A stretch of 21,837 nucleotides of DNA from Bacteroidales bacterium UBA3696 (GTDB lineage: Bacteria; Bacteroidota; Bacteroidia; Bacteroidales; Paludibacteraceae). Below are positions 1-6,298 of this stretch, piece by piece (position 1 is the first letter of the stretch; each line of letters begins with the position of its first letter). Position numbers and translations under genes: made by a program. Location of the stretch: the NCBI GenBank assembly GCA_002372135.1, contig DFIN01000014.1, positions 1 through 21,837 on the forward strand, in the 5' to 3' direction. The notes beneath the pieces were generated by a model. That model was not told the origin of the DNA. It saw only the letters and a list, made by a program, of their open reading frames with translations, and made no database searches.

Positions 1-170
1 CATCGGGTGCACCCAAGCGTATGCGCTTCGTCTTCCCGCAAGAGCAGATGCCCACCGGCATTGACGAGACCAACACTGCCGACAAAGCGCAAAAAGTGAT
101 GGAGAACGGTACACTCTATATCATCCGCGACGGCGTGCGCTATAATGCCACAGGTCAAGTTGCACAATAA
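1..170 (+). CDS. C-terminal end of secreted cassette protein, copy 1 (partial)
   Basis: This is the last 55 codons of a gene that starts outside the window; the first complete codon is at position 3. The encoded end is almost identical to the ends of the two full-length proteins at 2198-4498 and 7893-9950: it contains RMRFVFPQEQMPTGIDE, then a charged linker, then NGTLYIIRDGVRYN and a terminal GQVAQ. Position 1 aligns with 4329 and with 9781 without gaps up to the stop codon. By analogy the missing part should hold a signal peptide and a variable middle. In Bacteroidales surface proteins such a NG-x-LYI-x-RDG-x-YN-x-x-GQ tail is common; I infer, without proof, that it is a sorting or anchoring module. 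A small peptide gene follows 92 bp downstream. Confidence 0.85.
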   Translation, partial: SGAPKRMRFVFPQEQMPTGIDETNTADKAQKVMENGTLYIIRDGVRYNATGQVAQ

Positions 171-262
171 GGCTGCAATGCACAGAAAACGCGCTTATCG
201 CACGTTTATAAACTTACGTTTGATGTGAAAATACGTAACACTAAAAAACATAACGAATCGCT

Positions 263-394
263 ATGATAAACAAACAATATATCAGCCCCTCTGTCCGCGT
301 GGAGAAGATGGCACTTGCAAACATGCTTTTGGCAGGCAGCACGACGGACGACAACACGATGAGCTTCAGCCCCAATACCGGCAAACAGTGGTAA
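263..394 (+). CDS. 43-aa cassette peptide, copy 1
   Basis: A 43-residue open frame starts with ATG after an A-rich stretch and ends in TAA. The same peptide is found at 4577-4708 (one residue different) and, more diverged, at 10042-10170, each time 78-92 bp after the stop of a cassette secreted protein and just before a terminator hairpin. Invariant features are YI-x-PSV near the start, MAL-x-NM-x-LAGS in the middle, DD, SFSP and a C-terminal TGKQW. There is no hydrophobic signal peptide and no lipobox cysteine, although LLAGS looks like a lipobox with Ser in place of Cys. Short proteins of this general shape (KK/NK-x-Y-x-x-P start, LAGS or LAAS middle) are, from memory, frequent in Bacteroidales and uncharacterised. 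Function unknown; conservation in three copies supports a real gene. Confidence 0.7.
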   Translation: MINKQYISPSVRVEKMALANMLLAGSTTDDNTMSFSPNTGKQW

Positions 395-444
395 GGCTAT
401 AGACAAAAGGCAAAAGTCGAAAGACAAAAGACATTGTTAATAAG

Positions 445-480
445 ACCTCCCTCTGCAGATAATAGTCTGCGGGGGGAGGT
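445..480 (+). terminator. Terminator hairpin of cassette copy 1
   Basis: Two 15-nt arms (445-459 and 466-480) pair completely, with two G-U pairs, around a 6-nt loop; a T-rich stretch follows. The same hairpin, with compensating or neutral changes, follows the other two peptide genes. It lies between the peptide gene and a convergent ATPase remnant, so it may work in both directions. Confidence 0.8.
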
Positions 481-523
481 TGTTTGTATATCATCCCGCA
501 TGTATTTGCCTAATTCAATAGTA

Positions 524-1054
524 TCAGTAGTTCAGCCCGAATGCCCACAACGGAACGACATTGTGGTGACCGTATTCGATATCGTCTTTTACGATAAATC
601 CGTTCGCCACATCCTCTATCTGCTGTTTGCCTTTCTTGTGTCCGCCGATTTCAAAGGTATATTCGCCGATGGTGAAATCCGAGACGCGGGAAGCCAACAC
701 ACGGTTCTGCACACGCGTCTGGTTGTAGAAAAAGGTCTCCCGCAGGCTGCCTGTATCGGGTTTGCCGAAAGTCAAAACAGTCATCAGGCTGGGATTGTCG
801 AGATACACCAAGTAATCGGAGATGTTGTTTTTGCTTACTCCGACTTCTTGCGACAGGCTGCCCGCATTGGGTTTCATCGGTGCAATACCGGAGATGACCC
901 CTAACAACTGAATCAGTTTGCGTGCCGTGGAGGCTTTGAGGTCGGCGTATTGCGCAATATCGGATTCGATGGTCTGACGCACTATCTGCTCCATACGCAG
1001 CGGGAAATCTTCTGCATCGCTGAACGGGTAATAACCGCGCTGTATAATGAGCAA
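524..1054 (-). pseudogene. Remnant of AAA ATPase with DUF4143 domain
   Basis: The 176-codon frame matches the C-terminal half of the Bacteroidales AAA_14/DUF4143 ATPases: GYYPF, then RKLIQLLGVIS, a winged-helix-like SLSQEVGVSKNNISDYL, RETFFYNQ, VSDFTIGEYTFEIGG and the typical end NGFIVKDDIEYG...PLWAFGLNY. The N-terminal nucleotide-binding part (Walker A and B) is missing, and no trace of it is seen upstream to 1300. There also seems to be an internal deletion: DYLVYL runs directly into DNPSL, where full-length relatives, from memory, carry about 25 more residues between YL and a second YLDNP. Family members are usually about 380-440 aa. It faces the cassette peptide gene tail to tail. I call it a dead fragment, though the remaining frame is open and its ending is intact. 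Confidence 0.75.
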
Positions 1055-1072
1055 ATAATCTCAACGAAAAAT

Positions 1073-1121
1073 CACTCAATAAGGGATATTTGACGTAAAA
1101 ACAAGCACTCAATAAGGGATA
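1073..1121. repeat. Two direct copies of a 16-bp repeat
   Basis: CACTCAATAAGGGATA occurs at 1073-1088 and 1106-1121, a 33-bp period. It lies just upstream of the surviving start of the ATPase remnant and may mark the edge of the deletion that removed the N-terminal half. No other copy was noticed in the window. Confidence 0.7.
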
Positions 1122-1286
1122 ATTGTTATCAAGACAGGTAATCCAATCAAGCGATTTACGATTTTTGTATGTTCGGAGGAATATATTCAAATTCCACAAG
1201 AGATTACGCGAGACCCTTATTTTTTTGCGTGACTGCTTTCGCCTGATTAATCTTTTTTCGCCTGATTGATTTTTTTGCGTTTCCTC

Positions 1287-1316
1287 TTGTATGTACAAAA
1301 ATATGCCGTACCTTTG
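1287..1316 (+). promoter_or_regulatory. Bacteroidota-type promoter for toxin-antitoxin pair
   Basis: TTG at 1287-1289 and TACCTTTG at 1309-1316 are 19 nt apart, fitting the -33/-7 pattern of the Bacteroidota primary sigma factor. The antitoxin ATG is 34 nt after the -7 box. The surrounding T-rich block (TTTTTTGCGTTTCC..CTTGT.TGTA) is repeated with small changes in front of the BspA-like gene at about 4828-4881. Confidence 0.8.
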
Positions 1317-1349
1317 CCGCCGAAATACGAAAAGGAGAGTAGTTTTATT

Positions 1350-1598
1350 ATGACCGCTTTAGAATTGAATGCAGAGATTTACCGCAGTTTAGGGGTTATA
1401 GCAGAAGACGAGACGATGCTTCAAAAGGTGGCGAAATACGTCAGCAAACTGGCTAAACAGATAACCTCTGACCCCACGCTTATGACCAAAGAGGATTTCT
1501 TTGCCCGTGTGGATAAGGCCAAAGAACAAGCAAAGCGAGGAGAAATCTACCGTTTTACTGACAAAAGTCAAATGCTTGATTGGCTAAATTCGTTGTAA
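1350..1598 (+). CDS. Putative antitoxin of YoeB-type toxin
   Basis: This 82-aa protein begins MTALELNAEIYRSLGVIAED. I chose the ATG at 1350 rather than an in-frame one at 1266 because 1266 lies upstream of the TACCTTTG promoter box, so it could not be transcribed from it. The gene ends 2 bp before the YoeB-like toxin start, the normal antitoxin-toxin order. The N-terminal half is hydrophobic/helical and could form a dimer. The C-terminal half (DKAKEQAKRGEIYRFTDKSQMLDWLNSL) is charged and could wrap the toxin. It does not look like classical YefM/Phd to me; small proteins starting with similar LELNAE motifs are familiar in Bacteroidales. By analogy with type II systems it probably represses its own promoter. 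Identity as antitoxin rests mainly on position. Confidence 0.75.
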   Translation: MTALELNAEIYRSLGVIAEDETMLQKVAKYVSKLAKQITSDPTLMTKEDFFARVDKAKEQAKRGEIYRFTDKSQMLDWLNSL

Positions 1599-1600
1599 GT

Positions 1601-1873
1601 ATGTACATCATAGATTATACGGAAACTGCCAAAGAGCACATCCGTTTGCTGCGCCATAATGATCCGTCCGCTTTTAAGAAGGTAACCACTCTCTTGCTTG
1701 AACTGTCGGAACACCCCCGGACGGGTACAGGTCATCCCGAGCAACTTAAAGGAGATAAAGCTGGCTTGTGGAGTCGCAGAATAAACAAGAAACACCGTCT
1801 TATATACGAGATACACGAAACGGAAGTGATTGTTCTGATTCTTACTGCCTACGGGCATTATGAAGATAAATAG
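1601..1873 (+). CDS. YoeB/Txe-family mRNA interferase toxin
   Basis: A 90-aa protein of the RelE/ParE superfamily, YoeB branch. Motifs in order are HPEQLKG with Glu47, GLWSRRIN, KHRLIYEI with Arg66, and a C-terminal YGHYEDK with His86-Tyr87. These correspond to the E46/R65/H83/Y84 catalytic set of E. coli YoeB, so the toxin appears complete. YoeB enzymes cut mRNA at the ribosomal A site. The ATG at 1601 is preferred; an in-frame ATG at 1580 would overlap the antitoxin and add seven residues absent from the family. It is cotranscribed with the antitoxin from the promoter at 1309. A hairpin with a T-run about 110 bp downstream probably ends the transcript. The pair sits between two cassette copies and may help keep the region in the genome (inference). 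Confidence 0.9.
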   Translation: MYIIDYTETAKEHIRLLRHNDPSAFKKVTTLLLELSEHPRTGTGHPEQLKGDKAGLWSRRINKKHRLIYEIHETEVIVLILTAYGHYEDK

Positions 1874-1906
1874 ACACCCTAAAACTACCAATTTGTTACA
1901 ACTCAT

Positions 1907-2020
1907 TGATAATATGGCATTTACCCCCCCCCACGAACGGGGCTTAACATAAACAAAAAACAGCGTATTCGCAGCCATACAGGCAGTGCATAGCTTTGTG
2001 CTATGTGCTGCCTTTTTTTT
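1907..2020. repeat. Intergenic hairpin element, copy 1
   Basis: This stretch matches 5935-6065 in several blocks: TGATAATATG, then ATTTACCCCCCC, a variable middle, then ATTCGCAGCCA-ACAGGCAG and a hairpin. Both copies lie directly downstream of an accessory gene. No terminal inverted repeats or coding frame are visible. Confidence 0.6.
1981..2020 (+). terminator. Terminator after toxin gene
   Basis: Arms 1981-1993 and 2001-2013 pair over 13 bp with two G-U pairs around a 7-nt loop, followed by a run of eight T (2013-2020). This is a good intrinsic terminator for the toxin-antitoxin transcript and forms the right half of the repeated intergenic element. Confidence 0.75.
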
Positions 2021-2056
2021 GCGTTCCTCCTTCCGCCTCCTCCGGAATAACGTAGC

Positions 2057-2197
2057 GGTCCGGAACCTCTGGAAAACACCGCAACAACCAAAACAAATAA
2101 ACAAAATATAACAACCAAAAAACAAATCAATTAAATCAATCAAATCAATTAACGTGGCAAAGCCACCATTATTAACAATTAAAAATCAAAAAACATT
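2057..2197 (+). promoter_or_regulatory. Conserved cassette leader, copy 2
   Basis: The 140 bp before the secreted-protein gene are nearly identical to 7733-7892. They start at CGGTCCGGAA and continue as an A/C-rich tract (CCGCAACAACCAAAACAAAT), repeats of ATCAATTAAATCAATCAAAT, and a small hairpin GTGGCAAAGCCAC at 2154-2166, 31 nt before the ATG. An A-rich stretch leads into the start codon, with no Shine-Dalgarno site. No TAnnTTTG box is seen inside the shared part, so it is probably the untranslated leader plus an unrecognised promoter. It may set translation level (inference). Confidence 0.6.
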
Positions 2198-4498
2198 ATG
2201 AGGAAAAAGATTTTTACTTTTCTTCTTGCCCTTGTGGCAAGCGTGGGGCTGAGTTGGGCAACTGACCCTATCGTCATTTCCACTAACACCGGGCAACCCA
2301 GTTACACGCAAGGCGATATTACAATCACCTGCTCGAGGCCAGGAACTGACAGTGATGGCTTTTATTTAGAATACGAAGCCAGTAATACTGCAACCATCAC
2401 CAATTCGGGTTCTTCCACTATTTCTCAGATTGAGTTGAGTATTGGATGGTTTCCTCAGAATCGCTCGTACGTGCGCGCTAATGGTGCAGAACCGACTTCT
2501 TCCGACCAATACTCAATCACCTTTACGAATGTCAATTCCAATAATGTGACGTTAACGATCACTAATGAGAAGATTCAGATCAGAAATGTCACAATTACTT
2601 TAGCAGACGAAGGTGGTTCGGCTTCTTCGGTGACGGCAGCAAGATTTGTTTATAACTACGACTGTCAGCGTAACCCGCCTTATCCGAAAGTAAATAATGC
2701 ATGCACTCTTTCCGGATTCAAAGATCCATACGAAGGATATAAAGGATCAAGAAATGGAAATATTGCCCTTGGTCCTTGGAAATTAGAGTTCGTAGCATAC
2801 TATACTCCTTCCAATAACTACGGTTGCGCTTCACAGGTCAATAGTGCAGTCAATCAGTACTACATGGGTATGAGTAGCGAAGACAAGGAAGCGAAAAAAT
2901 TGGAAGTACCTATTTTCCGTCTCTTGCAATATAATTTGACAGCAAGAGAGTACCAGCACGCTACGTATGGTATCGTTTGTGCATACGCAGGAGAAGCCAA
3001 TGCACAGGATCACGCAGCTTTGTTTATCTCTTCCAATGATTACGGTTGCTTCCTTTCGGGACATCAACACACGACCAGTTTCGCCCTTACTTGCGAAAAT
3101 GACCTGACTACAGGTTTGGCAACCTTGGTTGATGCTGCTTCTGCTCCTAGCGATCCGTATTATGATGTTGTATGGCCGGTTATCGTATCCATTGATGCTA
3201 TCGGACCTGTAGAACTGTCTGAGCATTGCAAATATTATATTGAAGGTTCGCGCGCTGCGTACGACGCTTTGACTGATGAGCAGAAAGCGCAAGTCACCAA
3301 TTATAGTACGCTGACCGATGCTGAAACACAATGGGCTGATTTGGCCGCTGCTGCACAGCCTTATGCAGATGGTGTCATTGCTTTGATCAACGCGATCCCG
3401 AATCCGGTTGTTTACACGCAGCAGTGCAAGGATGCAATTGATGCGGCACAAGCTGCATATGATGCTTTGACCGATGGTCAGAAAATTTTTGTGTCCAATT
3501 ATGAGACGCTGAAGAATGCTCCGTCCGATCTTATCAATGCCGCTCCGTATGTGCATATTCTCTTTAAAGCAAATGACCAAGAAAGGAAGGTTGAGAATGT
3601 TACACTCCCGCGTGAGTTCACAGAAGCAGAGATGACAACAATACTTAAAGAACTATACGGTGTTGAAGGAGATTACGATATGTATGCTAATTCTAATTCT
3701 AATGCCGATGCTGTGAATATTATTCCCTACGAAAAGTGGACAATTTCTCCTTTTATGGGAATGGTTAATGTTAATGGTGGGTTGTATAAGTATGACCCAC
3801 AAACAGGTTTCGATCAGATTGATTTCAGCCTCGAAATCTCTTTAGAGCTTCCGCCATTTGCTCCGGCACCGACTTCGACGGAAGAGCAAGTACCGACGAA
3901 TGCTGACCCGGAGAACCCGAGTTATCGCTACTCGACCTTCTTCCACAGCACGCAGAACTACAAGCTCTCCAACGATGGTACGCAAGCGTTCATCGCTGAC
4001 CTGAGCAATAACGAACTCGTGCTGACGGAGATTGCACATGGCGAACAAGTCATTCCGGCTAACACAGCTGTCATCCTCCGTAAGACCGGTTCGGCTGATC
4101 CTGTTGTCCTCATCCCGACGGAAGAGAACGGCGTAATCATTAATCCGAACGACAACAGCCTCGAAGGTGTGGATGTCGCTACCCCGATAGCAGACAAAGG
4201 TATGACACAAGATAACTGCTACGTCCTCTCCGGCGGCTCGGAGGACGAAACGGTAACAGGCGTAGGTTTCTATCGCATCTACGGTACCACCCTCTTGGCG
4301 CACAAGGCATACGTGCAGTACAGTGCCACATCGGGTGCACCCAAGCGTATGCGTTTCGTTTTCCCGCAAGAGCAGATGCCCACCGGCATTGACGAGACCA
4401 ACACTGCCGACAAAGCGCAAAAAGTGATGGAGAACGGTACGCTCTACATCATCCGCGACGGCGTGCGCTATAATACCACAGGACAAGTTGCACAATAA
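2198..4498 (+). CDS. Secreted multidomain cassette protein, copy 2
   Basis: A 766-aa exported protein. Residues 1-21 (MRKKIFTFLLALVASVGLSWA) form a Sec signal peptide shared with copy 3. Residues about 24-140 are a Ser/Thr/Asn-rich beta domain, followed by a region of about 200 residues that I do not recognise, with several cysteines. Residues about 345-450 hold two helical repeats of the form AYDALTDEQKAQVTNYSTL, a unit known from many bacterial surface proteins. From about 570 comes a beta module (STFF, then AFIADL, VILRKTG) also present in copy 3. The last roughly 95 residues are almost identical between copies and end in NG-x-LYIIRDGVRYN. No catalytic motif was found. Probably surface-exposed or released; the shared tail may be a sorting signal (inference). 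It is followed by a 43-aa peptide gene and terminator. Confidence 0.85.
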   Translation: MRKKIFTFLLALVASVGLSWATDPIVISTNTGQPSYTQGDITITCSRPGTDSDGFYLEYEASNTATITNSGSSTISQIELSIGWFPQNRSYVRANGAEPTSSDQYSITFTNVNSNNVTLTITNEKIQIRNVTITLADEGGSASSVTAARFVYNYDCQRNPPYPKVNNACTLSGFKDPYEGYKGSRNGNIALGPWKLEFVAYYTPSNNYGCASQVNSAVNQYYMGMSSEDKEAKKLEVPIFRLLQYNLTAREYQHATYGIVCAYAGEANAQDHAALFISSNDYGCFLSGHQHTTSFALTCENDLTTGLATLVDAASAPSDPYYDVVWPVIVSIDAIGPVELSEHCKYYIEGSRAAYDALTDEQKAQVTNYSTLTDAETQWADLAAAAQPYADGVIALINAIPNPVVYTQQCKDAIDAAQAAYDALTDGQKIFVSNYETLKNAPSDLINAAPYVHILFKANDQERKVENVTLPREFTEAEMTTILKELYGVEGDYDMYANSNSNADAVNIIPYEKWTISPFMGMVNVNGGLYKYDPQTGFDQIDFSLEISLELPPFAPAPTSTEEQVPTNADPENPSYRYSTFFHSTQNYKLSNDGTQAFIADLSNNELVLTEIAHGEQVIPANTAVILRKTGSADPVVLIPTEENGVIINPNDNSLEGVDVATPIADKGMTQDNCYVLSGGSEDETVTGVGFYRIYGTTLLAHKAYVQYSATSGAPKRMRFVFPQEQMPTGIDETNTADKAQKVMENGTLYIIRDGVRYNTTGQVAQ

Positions 4499-4576
4499 GG
4501 CTGCAATGCACAGAAAACGCGCTTATCGCACGTTTCTGTGAGAATACGTAACACTTAAAAAACATAACGAATCGCT

Positions 4577-4708
4577 ATGAGAAACAAACAATATATCAGC
4601 CCCTCTGTCCGCGTGGAGAAGATGGCACTTGCAAACATGCTTTTGGCAGGCAGCACGACGGACGACAACACGATGAGCTTCAGCCCCAATACCGGCAAAC
4701 AGTGGTAA
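4577..4708 (+). CDS. 43-aa cassette peptide, copy 2
   Basis: This copy differs from the peptide at 263-394 only at residue 2 (Arg for Ile). It starts 78 bp after the stop of the large secreted protein, against 92 bp in copy 1, because the gap has lost about 14 bp between two ACGTTT repeats. The DNA upstream of the ATG (AAAAAACATAACGAATCGCT) is conserved in all copies, which suggests a conserved translation start region. The C-terminal SFSPNTGKQW is kept. Because there is no promoter box between the two genes, they are probably cotranscribed. Confidence 0.7.
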   Translation: MRNKQYISPSVRVEKMALANMLLAGSTTDDNTMSFSPNTGKQW

Positions 4709-4758
4709 GGCTATAGACAAAAGGCAAAAGTCGAAAGACAAAAGACATTGTTAATAAG

Positions 4759-4793
4759 ACCTCCCTCCGCAGAGCATATCTGCGGGGGGAGGT
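4759..4793 (+). terminator. Terminator hairpin of cassette copy 2
   Basis: Arms 4759-4773 and 4779-4793 pair over 15 bp with one G-U pair around a 5-nt loop, followed by TGTTTGT. Compared with copy 1 the stem has changed at a U/C position that keeps pairing, and the loop differs, so structure rather than sequence seems conserved. Confidence 0.8.
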
Positions 4794-4851
4794 TGTTTGT
4801 ATATCCTCTCGCTTGTTTTTGCTTGATTATATGTTTTTTTCGCGTTTCCCC

Positions 4852-4881
4852 TTGTGTATAAACAAAATTGCCGTACCTTTG
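4852..4881 (+). promoter_or_regulatory. Promoter of BspA-like gene
   Basis: TTG at 4852-4854 and TACCTTTG at 4874-4881 are 19 nt apart. The ATG lies 60 nt after the -7 box. The flanking block is a variant of the one before the toxin-antitoxin genes (1261-1316). Confidence 0.8.
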
Positions 4882-4940
4882 CCATCGGATTTCTAAATCA
4901 GGCACGAATATAACCCGGAAAAAGAATACAAGATACATCC

Positions 4941-5894
4941 ATGGTACGCAGTTTTCATAGAATCATCGTTTTGTTTGCACTCTTTGTCGGGGGTGCAGGG
5001 ATGAACGGTGTGCTTGCCGAATCGGACTTGGAATGTGTAAAGGCTTCCGGTACTTGTGGAGCCGCCGGTAACGAAGACAACGTCACTTGGTCGCTTTCCT
5101 GCGACAGCGTGCTCACTATCAGCGGCACGGGAGCTATGAAGGATTGGAATACTTCCGGTAGTACGCCGTGGTATGCCTATAAGGATGCCATCAGACATCT
5201 GATTGTCGAAAAAGGCGTTACCACGATTGGTAACTTCGCCTTTATGAACTGCCATAGTCTGGAGACCGTCAGTCTGCCGGACGGGCTCACGCAGATTGGT
5301 TATACGAAATGGAACGCGTCGAATAGCACTTCCGGACATGCCTTTTATGACTGCTCCCGCCTCCGGTCGGTGGTTATTCCTGCCGGTGTGACCACCATAG
5401 GACGAGACGCATTCCTGAGGTGCAAAGACCTTGAGTCCATACAGGTGGAGCAGGGGAACACGGTCTATGACAGCCGTGACAACTGCAATGCGGTTATTGA
5501 GACCGCTACCAACTTGCTGCTATGCGGCTGTAAGAACACCGTTATTCCCAACTCCGTCACTGCCATTTTTGAGTGGGTGTTTGAGTTTTTGCCCATTACA
5601 TCCATGACTATCCCTGCCGGTGTGACCTCCATCGGCAAAGAAGTATTTAAGTCGTGTAACCAACTGAAGGATCTTTATCTGGAATGGACAGCGGATATTC
5701 CTCTCTGGTCTGCCTTGACCAACCGCAATCCGCAGTCCGCTATCACTATCCATGTGCCCTGCAGTGCGACAGGGCTATACAAAGCGGCAGACGGATGGAA
5801 AAATTATACCGTCAAAGGCGAAGGACAATATACCATCACCGCTACATCTGACGACAACACCCAAGGTAGCGTTACCGTAACCGTCATACCATAA
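4941..5894 (+). CDS. BspA-like leucine-rich repeat secreted protein, probably truncated
   Basis: A 317-aa protein with a Sec signal peptide (residues 1-26, hydrophobic IIVLFALFVGGAG, cleavage near VLA-ES). It then has the N-terminal module typical of BspA proteins (CGAAGNEDNVTWSL, LTISGTGAM, STPWY). LRR_5-type repeats follow, with units such as LIVEKGVTTIGNFAFMNC, VVIPAGVTTIGRDAFLRC and MTIPAGVTSIGKEVFKSC. Such proteins are surface adhesins or binding proteins in Bacteroidales. The last residues (YTITATSDDNTQGSVTVT) look like the first strand of an InlB-type B-repeat, which normally continues for about 50 more residues and is followed by a sorting tail. Here a stop comes at once. The stop codon lies on the first bases of a 17-bp motif also found at 1248-1264, suggesting that a rearrangement removed the end. 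Confidence 0.85.
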   Translation: MVRSFHRIIVLFALFVGGAGMNGVLAESDLECVKASGTCGAAGNEDNVTWSLSCDSVLTISGTGAMKDWNTSGSTPWYAYKDAIRHLIVEKGVTTIGNFAFMNCHSLETVSLPDGLTQIGYTKWNASNSTSGHAFYDCSRLRSVVIPAGVTTIGRDAFLRCKDLESIQVEQGNTVYDSRDNCNAVIETATNLLLCGCKNTVIPNSVTAIFEWVFEFLPITSMTIPAGVTSIGKEVFKSCNQLKDLYLEWTADIPLWSALTNRNPQSAITIHVPCSATGLYKAADGWKNYTVKGEGQYTITATSDDNTQGSVTVTVIP

Positions 5895-5934
5895 TCTTTT
5901 TTCGCCTGCTAACCATCCCATCCTAATAACACTC

Positions 5935-6065
5935 TGATAATATGATATTTACCCCCCCCTCCAACCAACACACACACCACGAGTGGGCGCGACATAAAGG
6001 ATTTCAATAAATTCGCAGCCAAACAGGCAGCGCATAGTTTCATACTATGTGCTGCCTGTTTGGCT
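5935..6065. repeat. Intergenic hairpin element, copy 2
   Basis: Second copy of the element at 1907-2020. Shared blocks are TGATAATATG, ATTTACCCCCCC, ATTCGCAGCCA and the AGGCAG-GCATAG hairpin arm. The middle is longer and differs (ACACACACCACGAG...). This, the promoter at 6206-6237 and the space between them fill the 404-bp gap between the BspA-like gene and the ATPase; I see no gene in it. Confidence 0.6.
6017..6065 (+). terminator. Long perfect hairpin after BspA-like gene
   Basis: Two 21-nt arms (6017-6037 and 6045-6065) pair completely with one G-U pair around a 7-nt loop. The stem is longer than in copy 1 (13 bp) and lacks its T-run, so it may act as a bidirectional terminator or as a structured element in its own right. 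Confidence 0.6.
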
Positions 6066-6205
6066 ATAGGTCAGCTTAACCAATCAAATGCGTCTATATA
6101 ACAAGCGGGCGCGACGCACCCGGTTACGATCTTTGACATATTGGATTACCGAAAAAACTCTCTTGTGGCAAAAATGCACTTAAACCGCATTTATAGCGGC
6201 TAAAA

Positions 6206-6237
6206 TTTGCACACGCGAGAAAAAAATAGTATTTTTG
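6206..6237 (+). promoter_or_regulatory. Promoter of DUF4143 ATPase gene
   Basis: TTTG at 6206-6209 and TATTTTTG at 6230-6237 are 20 nt apart, matching the Bacteroidota consensus. The ATG is 61 nt downstream of the -7 box. Confidence 0.75.
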
Positions 6238-6298
6238 CACCGGATTTACTGCAAAAACAGTCGTAAGTCCGACTAAATTCGCACTAACAACTACGATT

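Noticed and set aside
651..1298. Long open frame on the minus strand overlapping the ATPase remnant
   Set aside because: Its sequence over 651-1054 is a shifted reading of the recognisable DUF4143 remnant, so it is a shadow; the part beyond has no recognisable content.
1991..1998. TAGCTTTG as promoter of cassette copy 2
   Set aside because: It lies in the stem and loop of the terminator hairpin, has no TTTG 19-21 nt upstream, and the matching site in the other element copy (TAGTTTCA) is not conserved.
6125..6160. CTTTGACATATTGGATTAC as a possible CRISPR leader or RNA-gene start
   Set aside because: No repeat-spacer array follows and no structured RNA is recognisable; only a loose resemblance to sequences seen before other loci.
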